Positions 8,325 through 17,934 of a DNA stretch of 18,487 bases are shown here, one piece after another. Each line of letters starts with the position of its first letter. Within the stretch, counting starts at the first letter, position 1. The notes under the pieces are model-generated. The model worked only from the letters and a program-made list of their open reading frames with translations, had not been told where the DNA came from and ran no database searches. The stretch comes from Paramarasmius palmivorus (taxonomy: Eukaryota; Basidiomycota; Agaricomycetes; Agaricales; Marasmiaceae), in the NCBI GenBank assembly GCA_037176845.1, contig JAYKXP010000379.1:1-18487 (forward strand). The letters are read 5' to 3'. A program made the position numbers and the translations under genes.

Positions 8325-10208
8325 TTTTTAGAAAAAACTCCGAAAAGGTTCCACACATCTATTACAAAAAATGCCGAAGATTTTAGGGGGTTTTCTTTTT
8401 TAATTAAAGGTACTTTTGGGCTATATTGGGCCTGCGTGAGGATCTATAGGCTGTATATCTTTTTTAAAAGGGTGCGCTTTTTTAAAAAAACACAGGTACC
8501 ATATAGATACCATTTTAGGCTGCTTTAGGGTGCTTCCTTATTTGGAAGGAACATTCCCACAGGCTCTCACACTGTTATAGAGCGCTTTTTGGGCGCTTTT
8601 TAGGCGCTTTTAGGCGCCTTTTTAAAAAGAAAAGTATTCCCACACTGCTGGCACTATCTGGGCTGCTCTCTGCTCCGCTTTTTGCTTCCCAAAAAGGAAG
8701 GTGGTGTTCCCAGGACCTGGAAAACCATTATTGGGCGCTTTTTGGGCGCTTTTTTATACAGGAAAACTATTCCCACACCTGTGGCATCATTTTCTTAGGT
8801 GCCACCTCCCTACTCCGCTTTTGCTTCCCAAAATGGAAGGGTGCCTTACCTCCACTATTTTCCACCCGGAATCAAATCATTGGGGGGCTATTGGGGCATG
8901 CTGGGGGGCTATAAAAATCCAGCATTTTTGAGGAAATATGTTCCAATATGTTCTAGAAGCTATGCCCCTGCATTTGGGGGCAGGGAAATGCAAAAAAAGC
9001 GGTCCAAATATGGTAATTCAGGAAAATGGCCTATTGGATCTTGGGCTACAGGGCAGATATTGACATGGGGTAAGTTGGAGGACCTAGATACATCAAATAA
9101 AAGCCTGGGCACACCAAATAGTACATAGATTGGTGGGATAATGGTGCTTAAATATCAAAAATACTGAAAATCTCCGAAATTGGGGGAATAAAATTACAGG
9201 ATGGGATGTAGTGCAGCTGGGGCTTAGATATTGTGAATCAGAGATGATATATATGTTCCCTTGATGGGTTTACAATCCTGGAGAGCTGCCTATTTTTCCA
9301 GATTTATTACAGCTAAATTCGCTTTTTTTGGACATTGGTAATACTATACCACAGGGAATGATTGGGATGGGCTAATTCTTGTTCATAACCCACCTTAGTA
9401 TGTATAGATGACAACTACATAGCTGCCCAAGCACTCCTGTATGTGCAACACCTTGTTCAATCCAATGTATTGTACAGTTATGTAATATGGGCAGTAACAC
9501 ATGAATAGCACCTCAGGGAAGCATCCCAGCACCAAGGGGAGTTCAGAATCGAGTTCAGGCACCCAAAATCACTTTTACCATGAAAGAACCATTTTTTGAA
9601 TGCATCTTGTATTTTGCTACATGAAAAATACTAAAAAAATTGCATTTTATAGGGGTTTTAATTGTACTGGGAGCATTTGGGGATTGTCCTAAAATCACCA
9701 AAAAATGAATAAGAGACGTTCACTATGCATAGGAACATGACTATCAATTGCTCCATGATTCCCATGACAGGAACTCAATATTCCCTAAGCATCATACCTG
9801 CACAATTACAAACCCTTTAACTAAGGATTTCCAAAATAATATATAAAATAAAAAAAAAAACAAAAATAAAAATAAAATAAACAAAACACAAAAAAAATAC
9901 AAACAAAATCAAAAAAAAAAAAAAAAAAACAAATATAAAAAAAAAATAATATAACAAATAAATTACCTATTTTATAAAATTATATATATATAAAAAAAAA
10001 ATTCCTTACCTCCCAACCTTATATATATATATCCCCCCCCCCCCCCCCCCACCTTTAGTATTGCAGGGATTGATTCTGGAGGCTTGGGGAAACCTCAAAA
10101 TCGAAATTAGGATGCAAATACAGTCAAGAATATATCTAGGGTTCAAAGGAATCCAATCACTGTAGCTTAGATATGTATCTGAACAAGTTTTATGTTCTAG
10201 TTAACATA
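8325..10208 (+). repeat. Left arm of the foldback
   Basis: It pairs with 10251-11910 in reverse complement. It is longer than the right arm by about 220 bp, which is accounted for by the low-complexity insert near 9811-10050. The outer part has repeated GGCGCTTTTTGGGCGC blocks at about 8580-8625 and 8734-8756, and related TTCCCACA...GGAAGG units of roughly 130 bp between 8540 and 8850. Confidence 0.85.
9811..10050. repeat. A-rich, TA-repeat and C18 low-complexity insert, left arm only
   Basis: The stretch has long A runs broken by single T or C, a short (TA)n run, ATATATATAT, and 18 consecutive C at 10033-10050. In the right arm the same place holds only about 30 bp of ordinary sequence. It is non-coding. 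Confidence 0.85.
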
Positions 10209-10250
10209 GTCTCCATATGCATAGATCAGTTAAATGCCAAGTATATGTGC

Positions 10251-11910
10251 ACATATGTTATCTAGAAGATTTAAAATTGTCGATTACATATCTCAAGCCT
10301 ACAGTGATTGGTTTCTTTGAACCTGATATATTCTTGACTGGTCTTTGCATCCTGGAATTCGATTTTGAGGTTCCCCAAGCCTCCAGATCAAATCCTGCAA
10401 TTACTACATCCATAGTACTGTTTTCTGTATTGTGCAGGAATTGATTGCATTGGCATAATGAGTTCTGTCATGGGATTCATGGAGGCAATTGATATTCCTG
10501 TTCTATGCATAGTGAACGGTCTCTTATTCATTTTTGGTGATTTTAGGAGCAATCCCCATGCTCCAGTACAAAAAAACCCCTAAAAATGCAATTTTTTATG
10601 TATTTTTCATGTAGCAACATACAGATGCATTCAAAAAATGTTCTTTCATGGTAGGAAAGTGTATTTTGGGTGCCTGAACTCGATTCTGAACTCCCCTTGG
10701 TGCTGGGATGCTTCCCTGAGGTGCTATTCATGTGTTACTGCCCATATTACATAACTGTACAATACATTGGATTGAACAAGGTGTTGCACATACAGGAGTG
10801 CTTGGGCAGCTATGTAGTTGTCATCTATACATACTAAGGTGGGTTATGAATGAAGTTTATGCCCCATCCCAATCATTCCCTGTGGTATATAGTATTACCA
10901 ATGTCCAAAAAAAGCGAATTTAGCTGTATAAATCTGGAAAATAGGCAGCTCTCCAGGATTGTTGTAAACCCATCAAGGGGAACATATATATCATCTCTGA
11001 TTCACAATATCTAAGCCCCCAGCTGCACTACATCCCATTAATTCCTGTAATTTTAATTCCCCAATTTCGGAGATTTTCAGTATTTTTGATATTTAAGCAC
11101 CATTATCCCACCAATCTATGTACTATTTGGTGTGCCCAGGCTTTTATTTGATGTATCTAGGTCCTCCAACTTACCCCATGTCAATATCTGCCCTGTAGCC
11201 CAAGATCCAATAGGCCATTTTCCTGAATTACCATATTTGGACCGCTTTTTTTGCATTTCCCTGCCCCCCAATTGCAGGGGCATGCTTCTAGAGCATATTG
11301 GAACATATTTCCTCAAAAATGCGATTTTTATAGCCCCCCAGCATGCCCCAATAGCCCCCCAATGATTTGATTCCAGGTGGAAAATAGTGAGGTAAGGCCA
11401 CCTTCCATTTTGGGAAGCCAAAAGCGGAGTAGGGAGGCACCTAAATGATGCCAGCAGGTGTGGGAATATTTTTCCTGTTAAAAAAGCGCCCAAAAAGCGC
11501 CCAATAATGGTTTTCCAGGTCCTGGGAACACCACCTTCCTTTTTGGGAAGCAAAAAGCGGAGCAGAGAGCAGCCCAGATAGTGCCAGCAGTGTGGGAATA
11601 CTTTTCTTTTTAAAAAGGCGCCTAAAAGCGCCTAAAAAGCGCCCAAAAAGCGCTCTATAACAGTGTGAGAGCCTGTGGGAATGTTCCTTCCAAATAAGGA
11701 AGCACCCTAAAGCAGCCTAAAATGGTATCTATATGGTACCTGTGTTTTTTTAAAAAAGCGCACCCTTTTAAAAAAGATATACAGCCTATAGATCCTCACG
11801 CAGGCCCAATATAGCCCAAAAGTACCTTTAATTAAAAAAGAAAACCCCCTAAAATCTTCGGCATTTTTTGTAATAGATGTGTGGAACCTTTTCGGAGTTT
11901 TTTCTAAAAA
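10251..11910 (-). repeat. Right arm of the foldback
   Basis: Reverse-complement partner of 8325-10208 without the low-complexity insert. It mirrors the left arm from the GCGCTTTTT blocks (11630-11655) down to the loop. The 145-codon frame at 11116-11553 (-) is uninterrupted here but broken in the left arm, so it is not supported as a gene. Confidence 0.85.
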
Positions 11911-12120
11911 ACTAGCTGCTACGGGTGGTTCCTTGAATAGATCTATGAGATCATGTATATCTTTAGGCAGCGCTATGGGTTTATAACGAGCGATATGAGG
12001 TAGTATGCGGAACGCGCCAACTTTGCCTTTCAGTACCGTACCATCCATCTCTGCTACAATATAGGAACCTCCTTTCGTTCGTCGTATGACTATTAAAGGT
12101 CCTAGGTAGCAAGGATACAT
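11911..12120 (-). pseudogene. Gypsy integrase C-terminal domain
   Basis: This clean open frame reads [20 protein letters not shown], then [20 protein letters not shown] and [15 protein letters not shown]. It is the small beta-barrel region that ends Gypsy integrases in basidiomycetes. The frame runs on into the foldback element ([10 protein letters not shown]), so the last residues are not Gypsy. The normal continuation lies at 8324-8162. Confidence 0.8.
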
Positions 12121-13388
12121 TTTACGATCCTGTCAGACTCGATTCGTTTATGTGGTATTTCTGACTTGTACCAATGTTCCAAGGAGCAAAGTTATAGTCT
12201 CTATTTGGAAATGATGATCTTTCTCGAATTTCTTTAGAGCTTTCATCTTGTTTTCGTCTATCTGGCCATCATATGTTATACATGCACCCTATGCTTAGCT
12301 AGAGCCTCGCGCGCGGTAGCCAAAAGTTTCCACGTGAGTAAGAACTCGTCCAGGCAATCCTTACTACAGCCAAGTCGATTCAACTATGTCGAGTGGTAAC
12401 ACAGGTTCTGCAACCTGTTACGAGGACTTAGTAAGATCCTCTGGGAACACCCTCTAAACCCTTGCATACTGTTACTCGGTCTGCCCATAGGACTGGTTTC
12501 AGGAATTGATACCACTGCTTCAGGTCATTGCTGCAAGCTTTTACGATCAAGACTCGATTCGATAGTGGTATTTCTGACTTGTACCAATGTTCCAGGAGCA
12601 AAGTTATAGTCTCTAATTTGGAAATGATGATCTTTCTCGAATTTCTTTAGAGCTTTCATCTTGTTTTCGTCTATCCGGGACTTGGCCATCATATGTTCTA
12701 AGTCAGTGCACCCTATGCTTAGCTAGAGCCTCTGCGCGCGGTAGCCCTAAAGTTCCACGTGGAGTAAGAATCTCGTCCAGGCATCCTTACTAGCCAAGTC
12801 GATTCAACTATGGTCGCTCAGTGGTAACACAGGTTCTGCACCTGTTACGAGGAAGTAATAAAAGGTGAACACCTAAACCTTGCACTACTGTTACTCGGTT
12901 GCCCATAGGACTGGTTTCAGGAATTGATACCCACTGCTTCAGGTCATTGCTGCAAGCTTTTAACGATCCTGTAAGACTCGATTATTCGATAGTGGTATTT
13001 CTGACTTGTACCATTGGTTACTGGAGCAAAGTTATAGTCTCTAATTTGGAAAATGATGATCTTTTCTCGAATTTCTTTAGAGCTTTCATCTTGTTTTCGT
13101 CTATATATCTGGCCATCATTATGTTCTAATCACCCTATGCTTAGCTAGCGGCCTGCGCGCGTCTAGCCCAAAGTTCCACGTGAGTAGAAAACTCGTCCAG
13201 GCATCCTTACTAGCCAAGTCGCCTTTCAACTATGTCGAGTGGTAACACAGGTTCTCTTTTTGCACCTGTTACGAGGAAAAGTAAGGTGAACACCCTAAAC
13301 TTATACCTTGCATACTGTTACTCGGTCTGCCCCTTAGGACTGGTTTCAGGAATGATTGACCTGCTTAAGGTCATTGCTTGCAACTGCT
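12120..13388 (-). repeat. Tandem triplication (about 420 bp x 3) of the integrase region between core and C-terminal domain
   Basis: Three direct copies start at about 12120, 12539 and 12958 (approximately 419, 419 and 431 bp). Each, read on the minus strand, encodes pieces of the Gypsy integrase such as LKQWYQFLKPVLWADRVTV, EPVLPLDIVEST and KALKKFEKDHHF, separated by frameshifts. Only the outer copies connect to normal flanks: the core on one side, MYPCYLGP on the other. Copies differ mainly by 1-5-bp insertions and deletions. The junctions share an AAAA(G) run, which fits duplication through microhomology. A 419-bp unit does not preserve frame. Confidence 0.85.
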
Positions 13389-13860
13389 TTTGCTAACACC
13401 TCGCGAATGTCAAAGTCTAAGCGGCTCGTTCGATTTTACCATTTTGCCTTAGAGTTATATGGAGAGATTCGAAATCCCTTCAGATCCCATATTTCTTTCT
13501 AACCACTCGAGGACAGCCGTCATCTGCAGTGCATTATCTGTCACCACTTCCTTAATAGGCGACATTACCCCATCGGCCTTATGATCTCATCAAAGAACTA
13601 ACACTCTGCAATCTGTCTTGCTGTACTCAGTTTTCAAGGCTCTCACCTCTCTCGGACCAAATTTGTCAACGCTCACAACGTCCAATGTACAACATTCTTG
13701 CAGCCATTGCTAGTGTTGGTGACATCTTTAAGACCTGTCTACATGTATTTATCTGGAATAGAGGAGAAGAGGAGTGTAGAGTCACGCTCGGAGGTATCTA
13801 TTTAACCTTCTCGCGCTGTCGGTTTGACAGCGCTATCATCGCAGGCACTTGCAACGAACT
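13388..13860 (-). pseudogene. Gypsy integrase catalytic core, frameshifted
   Basis: Fragments in different frames line up with the integrase core. EVVTDNALQMTAVLEWLERK at about 13552-13493 holds the second catalytic Asp in VTDN. GKIERA near 13440-13425 holds the catalytic Glu of the NGxIER motif. The first catalytic Asp region (about 13750-13650) is not readable. The sequence then enters the triplicated C-terminal part. Confidence 0.65.
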
Positions 13861-14073
13861 TCAACATTCAGCTCTATATCCCGGGGCTATATCCTGGCCA
13901 TCTTCGAAAAGTCTTTGTTCATCTAGTAATTCTTTCGTAGCGAACATCCCTTTATGCCCTAGGCAATTGTGAGATGACTCTAGCATCCATAGCCGTTTCT
14001 TCTTTTCGACCACCAGCCTGTGTTGACTAGGATCTTCAAAATTCCTTCTATATAACCGTCCCTCGTTATCCAC
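13861..14073 (-). pseudogene. Gypsy integrase zinc-binding domain
   Basis: A 70-codon open frame reads GRLYRRNFEDPSQHRLVVEK and then MLESSHNCLGHKGMFATKEL, the H-x4-H part of the HHCC domain that binds zinc in retroviral-type integrases. The expected two cysteines should come about 30 residues later; cysteines do occur past the frame end (RAEC and RCKC in different frames), which suggests an indel near 13860. It continues into the integrase core at lower coordinates. Confidence 0.75.
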
Positions 14074-14559
14074 AAAGAACCTAGATGCCTCTTTGTTAAT
14101 CTTGGACTTTTCCGTTTCGGTCAGGTTCCTGATCGACGCAGAGTTAGGCCTAGATAGCCAATCTCTGATTAACGGCAGCCGATCATCTTGCGCACGAGCG
14201 TGTTCTGATCAGTGTTCCTCGTCATAGGGATTTTCTTTCTGTCGTTCCCCTGTCCATTCAGGTGGAAGCATAATATTCTGAAGGACCTCAAAGAGTTTAA
14301 CACAACACCTCTCTCTTCTCTAACATCCCGCTTCGCGATTATCTAATTCGTTCCGCGGTTTGTGTTTTATAAAACACATTTTTAGTCCGAGCGACTTGGA
14401 GTTCTTCCTCAAAGTCGTCCTCGGACGTAGCTAGGACTTATTAAAGTAACCACCTCTAGTATCTATATCGCCTTTGACGATTCAAACTCTAATGGTCCCT
14501 CGGACTCACCCTCGGCCATGCGAAAGGTAATCGGTTCCCCATCGTCTTGAATGCCATAG

Positions 14560-15180
14560 TCGACATTCATTCATTTTAGGTGGCCGAAGGGGTCGATATG
14601 CCTCCAGGTGGTGGCCCGTCGATAACCATCGGGTCCATGAACTACACTACCTTAATGTTTACTAGTTCAAAAGTGTTATTTTCTAATTTTCCTCATATCC
14701 ATCTATTAATCGTAGCGTTAGGCACTGCACCAGGCTTGTTCTAGCATCCCTTGATATAGCTAGCATCGGTCTCTATGGTTAAATTCTACAATTTCCCTTA
14801 TGGTCTGATATTTTGTGACCTTCATCGCTTGCTTGAGCCACATTATAGTTATCGTTTGGGTTGCGTATAATCGTGCCTCGCGCTCGTGTCTGGGTTAATG
14901 GTCACGAACCAATTTTAGTTCTTGTGTGACGCTAGGATCATTGCGATTCACGCTGATTATAGGTAGAATCCAATACAGCTCTCATGCCACGAACGTATCT
15001 TCTGCCAGTTAGGCTGAGTCATATGGATTGTCTATTCAAGCGGGTCTCAGGGATGTGTGAATTTCTGAAGGCCTCACTTTCACTTTACTCAACGGCCTCT
15101 TGTTCTCGGGAACCCATCTTTTATTCAGTTGGGGTCCTCGGAACTTATTGAGGGCCGAAAGTAATTCTAGCATAGTCCCT
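14560..15180 (-). pseudogene. Gypsy RNase H region, decayed
   Basis: Only scattered family marks remain. DASYIKG and, two residue groups later, NATINRWI (about 14720-14700) match the usual segment after the RNase H active-site Asp. ELVNIK followed by HGPDG (about 14640-14625) matches the end of the domain, where family members read HGPDGLSRR. The first half, 15180-14960, is too broken to follow. Order and spacing within pol support the call more than any single motif. Confidence 0.55.
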
Positions 15181-16405
15181 TAAGAACATACATTTTTGTC
15201 AGCGTTACATAGAGAACGTGTTGACGTCTTTTTATCACGGAAATTGCTGGATCCCTCGTTAGGTCCACTTATGCTAACTTATCGATTGGCCTTTTCACGC
15301 TTTCCTGGACACCCCTACTGTGTCCGTAAAAATAAAAACCACACTCAACACAAAGGTAGCTTTTGGGTACCGGAGAAGGTTACTCACAATACTTCATTCG
15401 TTGACAGACCTCTTTTAACATTATGGAAATGTTTCCCAACAAAGCATCAAAATACCCTTGTTCTAGGGTCTCGTTTATAGTGAGGTTCCTTCGACGTTTT
15501 CATATCGCGTCTTGGGTCCTCCAAATACCACATAGTCGATTTATGGTTTCCATTTCTCAGGAATCTCATCCTGGGAATAGAGGTCTCGTCATCGTGAAAT
15601 TTAGACTGAATTAGTCCAACACTTATAGGTAGCTTCACCAATATTTGCAGTCCAAATGGCGTTTGGAACGTAGTCACGTATCCTCGACGTCCTCGTCAAT
15701 CAATTCTTTCATCAGTTAAACCAACCCATATGTCTAATAGGGCTAGACCTCCTCACGAGCGGACCATCTGTATAACGCCTGCTGCAACTTCTGCATGTTG
15801 CTGGTGGTACTCCCCGTAATGTACTGAATCGTGGACTTTGTTAAGATGGGCTCTTGTCTATGTACTAGTCGCAAATCTCTTTCCATCTTTCTTCAAGGAC
15901 ACAGAACCATTGTTAGTCGGTACGAGGAACTTGATGGTTCATTTTTTCCAGCTTTAATTTTTCTTTAATGATTCTGCAAAAACTCAACGTGATGCCAGGT
16001 GGTATAGGATTGTTACTTTTCTTCCCAAGGTGTATGAGGCGTATAACGGGAAATTTCACAGGTGGAAAGAACTCTTCTTTTGCAGGTTACCACCTTCCGA
16101 GGTGTCCCACGCAAACTACTTTTCTTGCAGATCATCATATGATGCATTAATTTTTCCCCTTTCCTAGGGGCCATAGGAACCACTATGGGATAGATGAGCA
16201 TCTATGATAGCTTTCCTTTTCCTCTTTGTATATCGCGCTCGGATCGAATACAGGGGGGATTTGTCGAGATTGCCGGCATATCCGCTAGCGGATCACCATA
16301 TATGTGGCGCTCTACCCTAAATTCCGAGGGCAAAGTAGCTTTGACCGGCTTCACCTTCAACGCACACTTCAGTCACCCCCCATACAGGACCTAGTAGGTC
16401 CATCT
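15180..16405 (-). pseudogene. Gypsy reverse transcriptase region, frameshifted
   Basis: The N-terminal linker is seen at about 16355-16200 (VKPVKATLPSEFRVER, then GDPLADMPA and NPPVFDP), a stretch typical of basidiomycete Gypsy pol just before RT. Then come NPIPPGIT near 16000, LKKDGKRFAT at about 15900-15868, and YVTTFQTPFG at about 15680-15652. FHDD and then a damaged active-site segment (DYVVFGGPKTRYENV in place of the expected Y-x-DD core) lie near 15600-15500. VQRMKYC and a GH-containing segment near 15440-15330 match the RT C-terminus. At least six frame changes are needed to read this, so no functional enzyme is encoded as written. Confidence 0.75.
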
Positions 16406-16600
16406 CTTAAGGTGAGCAGTTGGGTCTATTGGGTGGGTTATTTAGTTGTGGTTACCTGGATAGGTGGCTGCCACCAAGTCAACCTGGTGACAAGGTCTTT
16501 TCCTTGATTTAGCTACCATTACACGGTGGGCATCTACCTACTTGCAGATACCAGCCATAGGTCATGGCCTTGATATTGCTGGTACATGCCATGGCAGGGT
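16406..16600. other. Non-coding DNA with scattered GGYRNNYRCC motifs, left cluster
   Basis: Exact motif copies lie at 16463-16472, 16529-16538 and 16581-16590, with one-mismatch copies at 16447-16456 and 16543-16552. A perfect palindrome, GGACCTAGTAGGTCC, lies just before this stretch at 16387-16401. It may be one end of an unrecognised non-autonomous transposon that truncated the Gypsy element. No gene is seen. Confidence 0.45.
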
Positions 16601-17205
16601 GACGTGACAGGGGGTGTCAGGGGTCCTACAATGCAAAAAATCCAGAAAATTTGGCTGGCTGGCAGGCGTTTTGTGGCCCAAAATTGCACCCATTTCTGCT
16701 ATTGATTTCTACATTGAAACATGACTATAGAGGCTCCATAGAGTGCACAACTGGCCCTATAAATCTTTAAAAATCAGATCAGCTAGGAGCATTACTAGCA
16801 CTTACACCTCTATACTAAAGCCCAACCAGTATATTGCATATATTCTATAATTATACCCAATTATACAGCGATTCTAGGTTTATCACAACGACAGTACCAA
16901 AAAAATATGCTTGACAGATATCTATACTGAAATCATGCCAATTTACCATATCATGTGGTGCAATTGTCCTTATGTGGTTTATCAATTGATCTTTCAGAGT
17001 TTGAAGGAAATCTACTGAGCAGCAATTTTGGTCCTTCTGATGTGCATGCCTTAGCAATATAGTCCACATAATGTTATTCCACATGGCATTGATCTAATTT
17101 TCTGTATGAGATATATGACTACTGAGTGCACTGTGTTCACCATAATTTGTGCGTATAGTATGTATGTTATATGCAGCCTACAAAAGAGAAGTTAAAAATT
17201 ATTTG
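16601..17205. other. AT-rich stretch without recognisable features
   Basis: I see no coding frame with protein-like composition, no RNA gene and no repeat. If the motif clusters on each side belong to one element, this is its interior. Confidence 0.4.
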
Positions 17206-17209
17206 TGTA

Positions 17210-17659
17210 GGTGCTTACCTATACATCAAGAAAGTGGTAGATACCAGTGAATAAAATTAACACACCATAGGTAAGTGCCACCAGCCCCATAGGCCAATAC
17301 CTCTACTTGCTATGCATCTACATCAGGTGGATACCTCAGCAGCAGCATCAACCAGGCAGTGACCAAAGAATCACAGGCCACTTCCTCTCAGCAAATGGTA
17401 TCTACCACATCATCTGGGCAGATGCCTGGTACAATCTCCTATCACAGGCAGCCACCAGACAGTACATAGTCAAGAGGCAACTACCTACTATGTTGTACAG
17501 GCAGATACCTCATACAATCTCCTAGCACAGGCAGCCACCTGATATTGTATGATCAAGAGGTAACCACCTGCCTTTCCTTACTGCCCAGGCAGATACCAGA
17601 AGTAAGTCTGGACAATGTAGGTAGCTACCCAGCATGTGTTGGGATGATAGGCAAATACC
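17210..17659. repeat. Iteron-like array of the 10-bp palindrome GGYRNNYRCC
   Basis: Fourteen exact matches start at 17210, 17236, 17270, 17336, 17397, 17417, 17447, 17476, 17500, 17530, 17559, 17588, 17620 and 17650. Examples are GGTAGATACC, GGCAGCCACC and GGTAGCTACC. From 17417 on, spacing is 24-32 bp, mostly 29-30, close to three helical turns. At equal base frequencies the motif is expected about once per 4096 bp. The middle two bases vary while the outer half-sites stay complementary in type. The layout fits binding sites for a dimeric protein, for example subterminal transposase sites. It is non-coding. Confidence 0.75.
17431..17597 (+). repeat. Two tandem 83-bp units inside the motif array
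   Basis: Unit 1 (17431-17513) and unit 2 (17514-17597) both begin ACAATCTCCTA, continue with GCACAGGCAGCCACC or a close variant, and each contain three array motifs. They diverge more in the middle, so this is an older duplication. Confidence 0.65.
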
Positions 17660-17934
17660 CAGATTTCAAATGACTGAGACTTACATTATGGAAGCACAAA
17701 GCACAAAGTAATGCTCATCTCAAGCCTACACAGACCTACACCTGCAACATAAACCAACAGCAGGATCAGCATAGCAAGGTACAGGTATAGGTAGAGCCCA
17801 GCACCCATACAGAATATCACTTAAAAATCCTAAGGTCACTTTAGATGTTGATTAGAACTTACTAAATCACACCTCTGGGTTTGCATATAAAAAATTCAAT
17901 TGGTAGCAACATTACAGGAATATAAATGAAGTAT
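17660..17934. other. Non-coding stretch after the motif array
   Basis: No gene, repeat or terminal inverted repeat is recognised. It separates the array from the stop codon of the minus-strand ORF. Confidence 0.4.

Larger units (their letters stand above)
8325..11910. mobile_element. Foldback element with very long inverted repeats (3.6 kb)
   Basis: The left tip TTTTTAGAAAAAACTCCG at 8325 is mirrored at 11910. The outer 430 bp or so are identical in both arms by eye; further in, the arms differ by many small indels up to a loop near 10209-10250. Flanks are two halves of one Gypsy gene in the same orientation, so it is an insertion. No transposase gene is seen. ORFs inside (8799-9128 + and its mirror 11116-11553 -) are copies of one another and match no family I know. 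No convincing target-site duplication was found, so the superfamily is open; a non-autonomous foldback type is the best description. Confidence 0.8.
5129..16405 (-). mobile_element. Degenerate Gypsy (Ty3-like) retrotransposon, interrupted by two DNA elements
   Basis: Reading the minus strand from about 16405 down to 5129, the parts are in Gypsy pol order: RT linker, RT, RNase H, integrase zinc-binding domain, integrase core, integrase C-terminal domain, acidic tail. The foldback (8325-11910) and Harbinger (5160-8158) elements lie inside the last part. No Gag, protease or LTR was seen; the 5' end gives way to unrelated DNA near 16390-16405. Frames break every few tens of codons, by decay, by base-calling indels, or both. 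Confidence 0.8.

Noticed and set aside
8799..9128. 109-codon ORF in the left foldback arm and its 145-codon mirror at 11116-11553
   Set aside because: They are two copies of one sequence, so they are not independent evidence; the left copy is broken and neither resembles a known protein.
8325..11910. Foldback as a chimeric hairpin-read artefact
   Set aside because: The flanks are not mirrored and belong to the two sides of one Gypsy gene, so at least the insertion is real; arm quality remains doubtful.
8315..11925. Target-site duplication for the foldback
   Set aside because: The flanks (GCAGCTAG on one side, TTTTGCCGTG on the other, minus-strand sense) share only T/A runs next to the tips; no convincing 2-10-bp duplication.
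12120..13388. Minisatellite or regulatory repeat
   Set aside because: Each unit is recognisable Gypsy integrase coding sequence, so this is a duplicated gene segment.
16851..17084. 77-codon minus-strand ORF
   Set aside because: No motif, no splice context and AT-rich surroundings; length is compatible with chance.
17210..17659. CRISPR-like array (short repeats every 30 bp)
   Set aside because: The repeat is only 10 bp and degenerate, spacers are too short and unequal, and the setting is a eukaryotic transposon nest.
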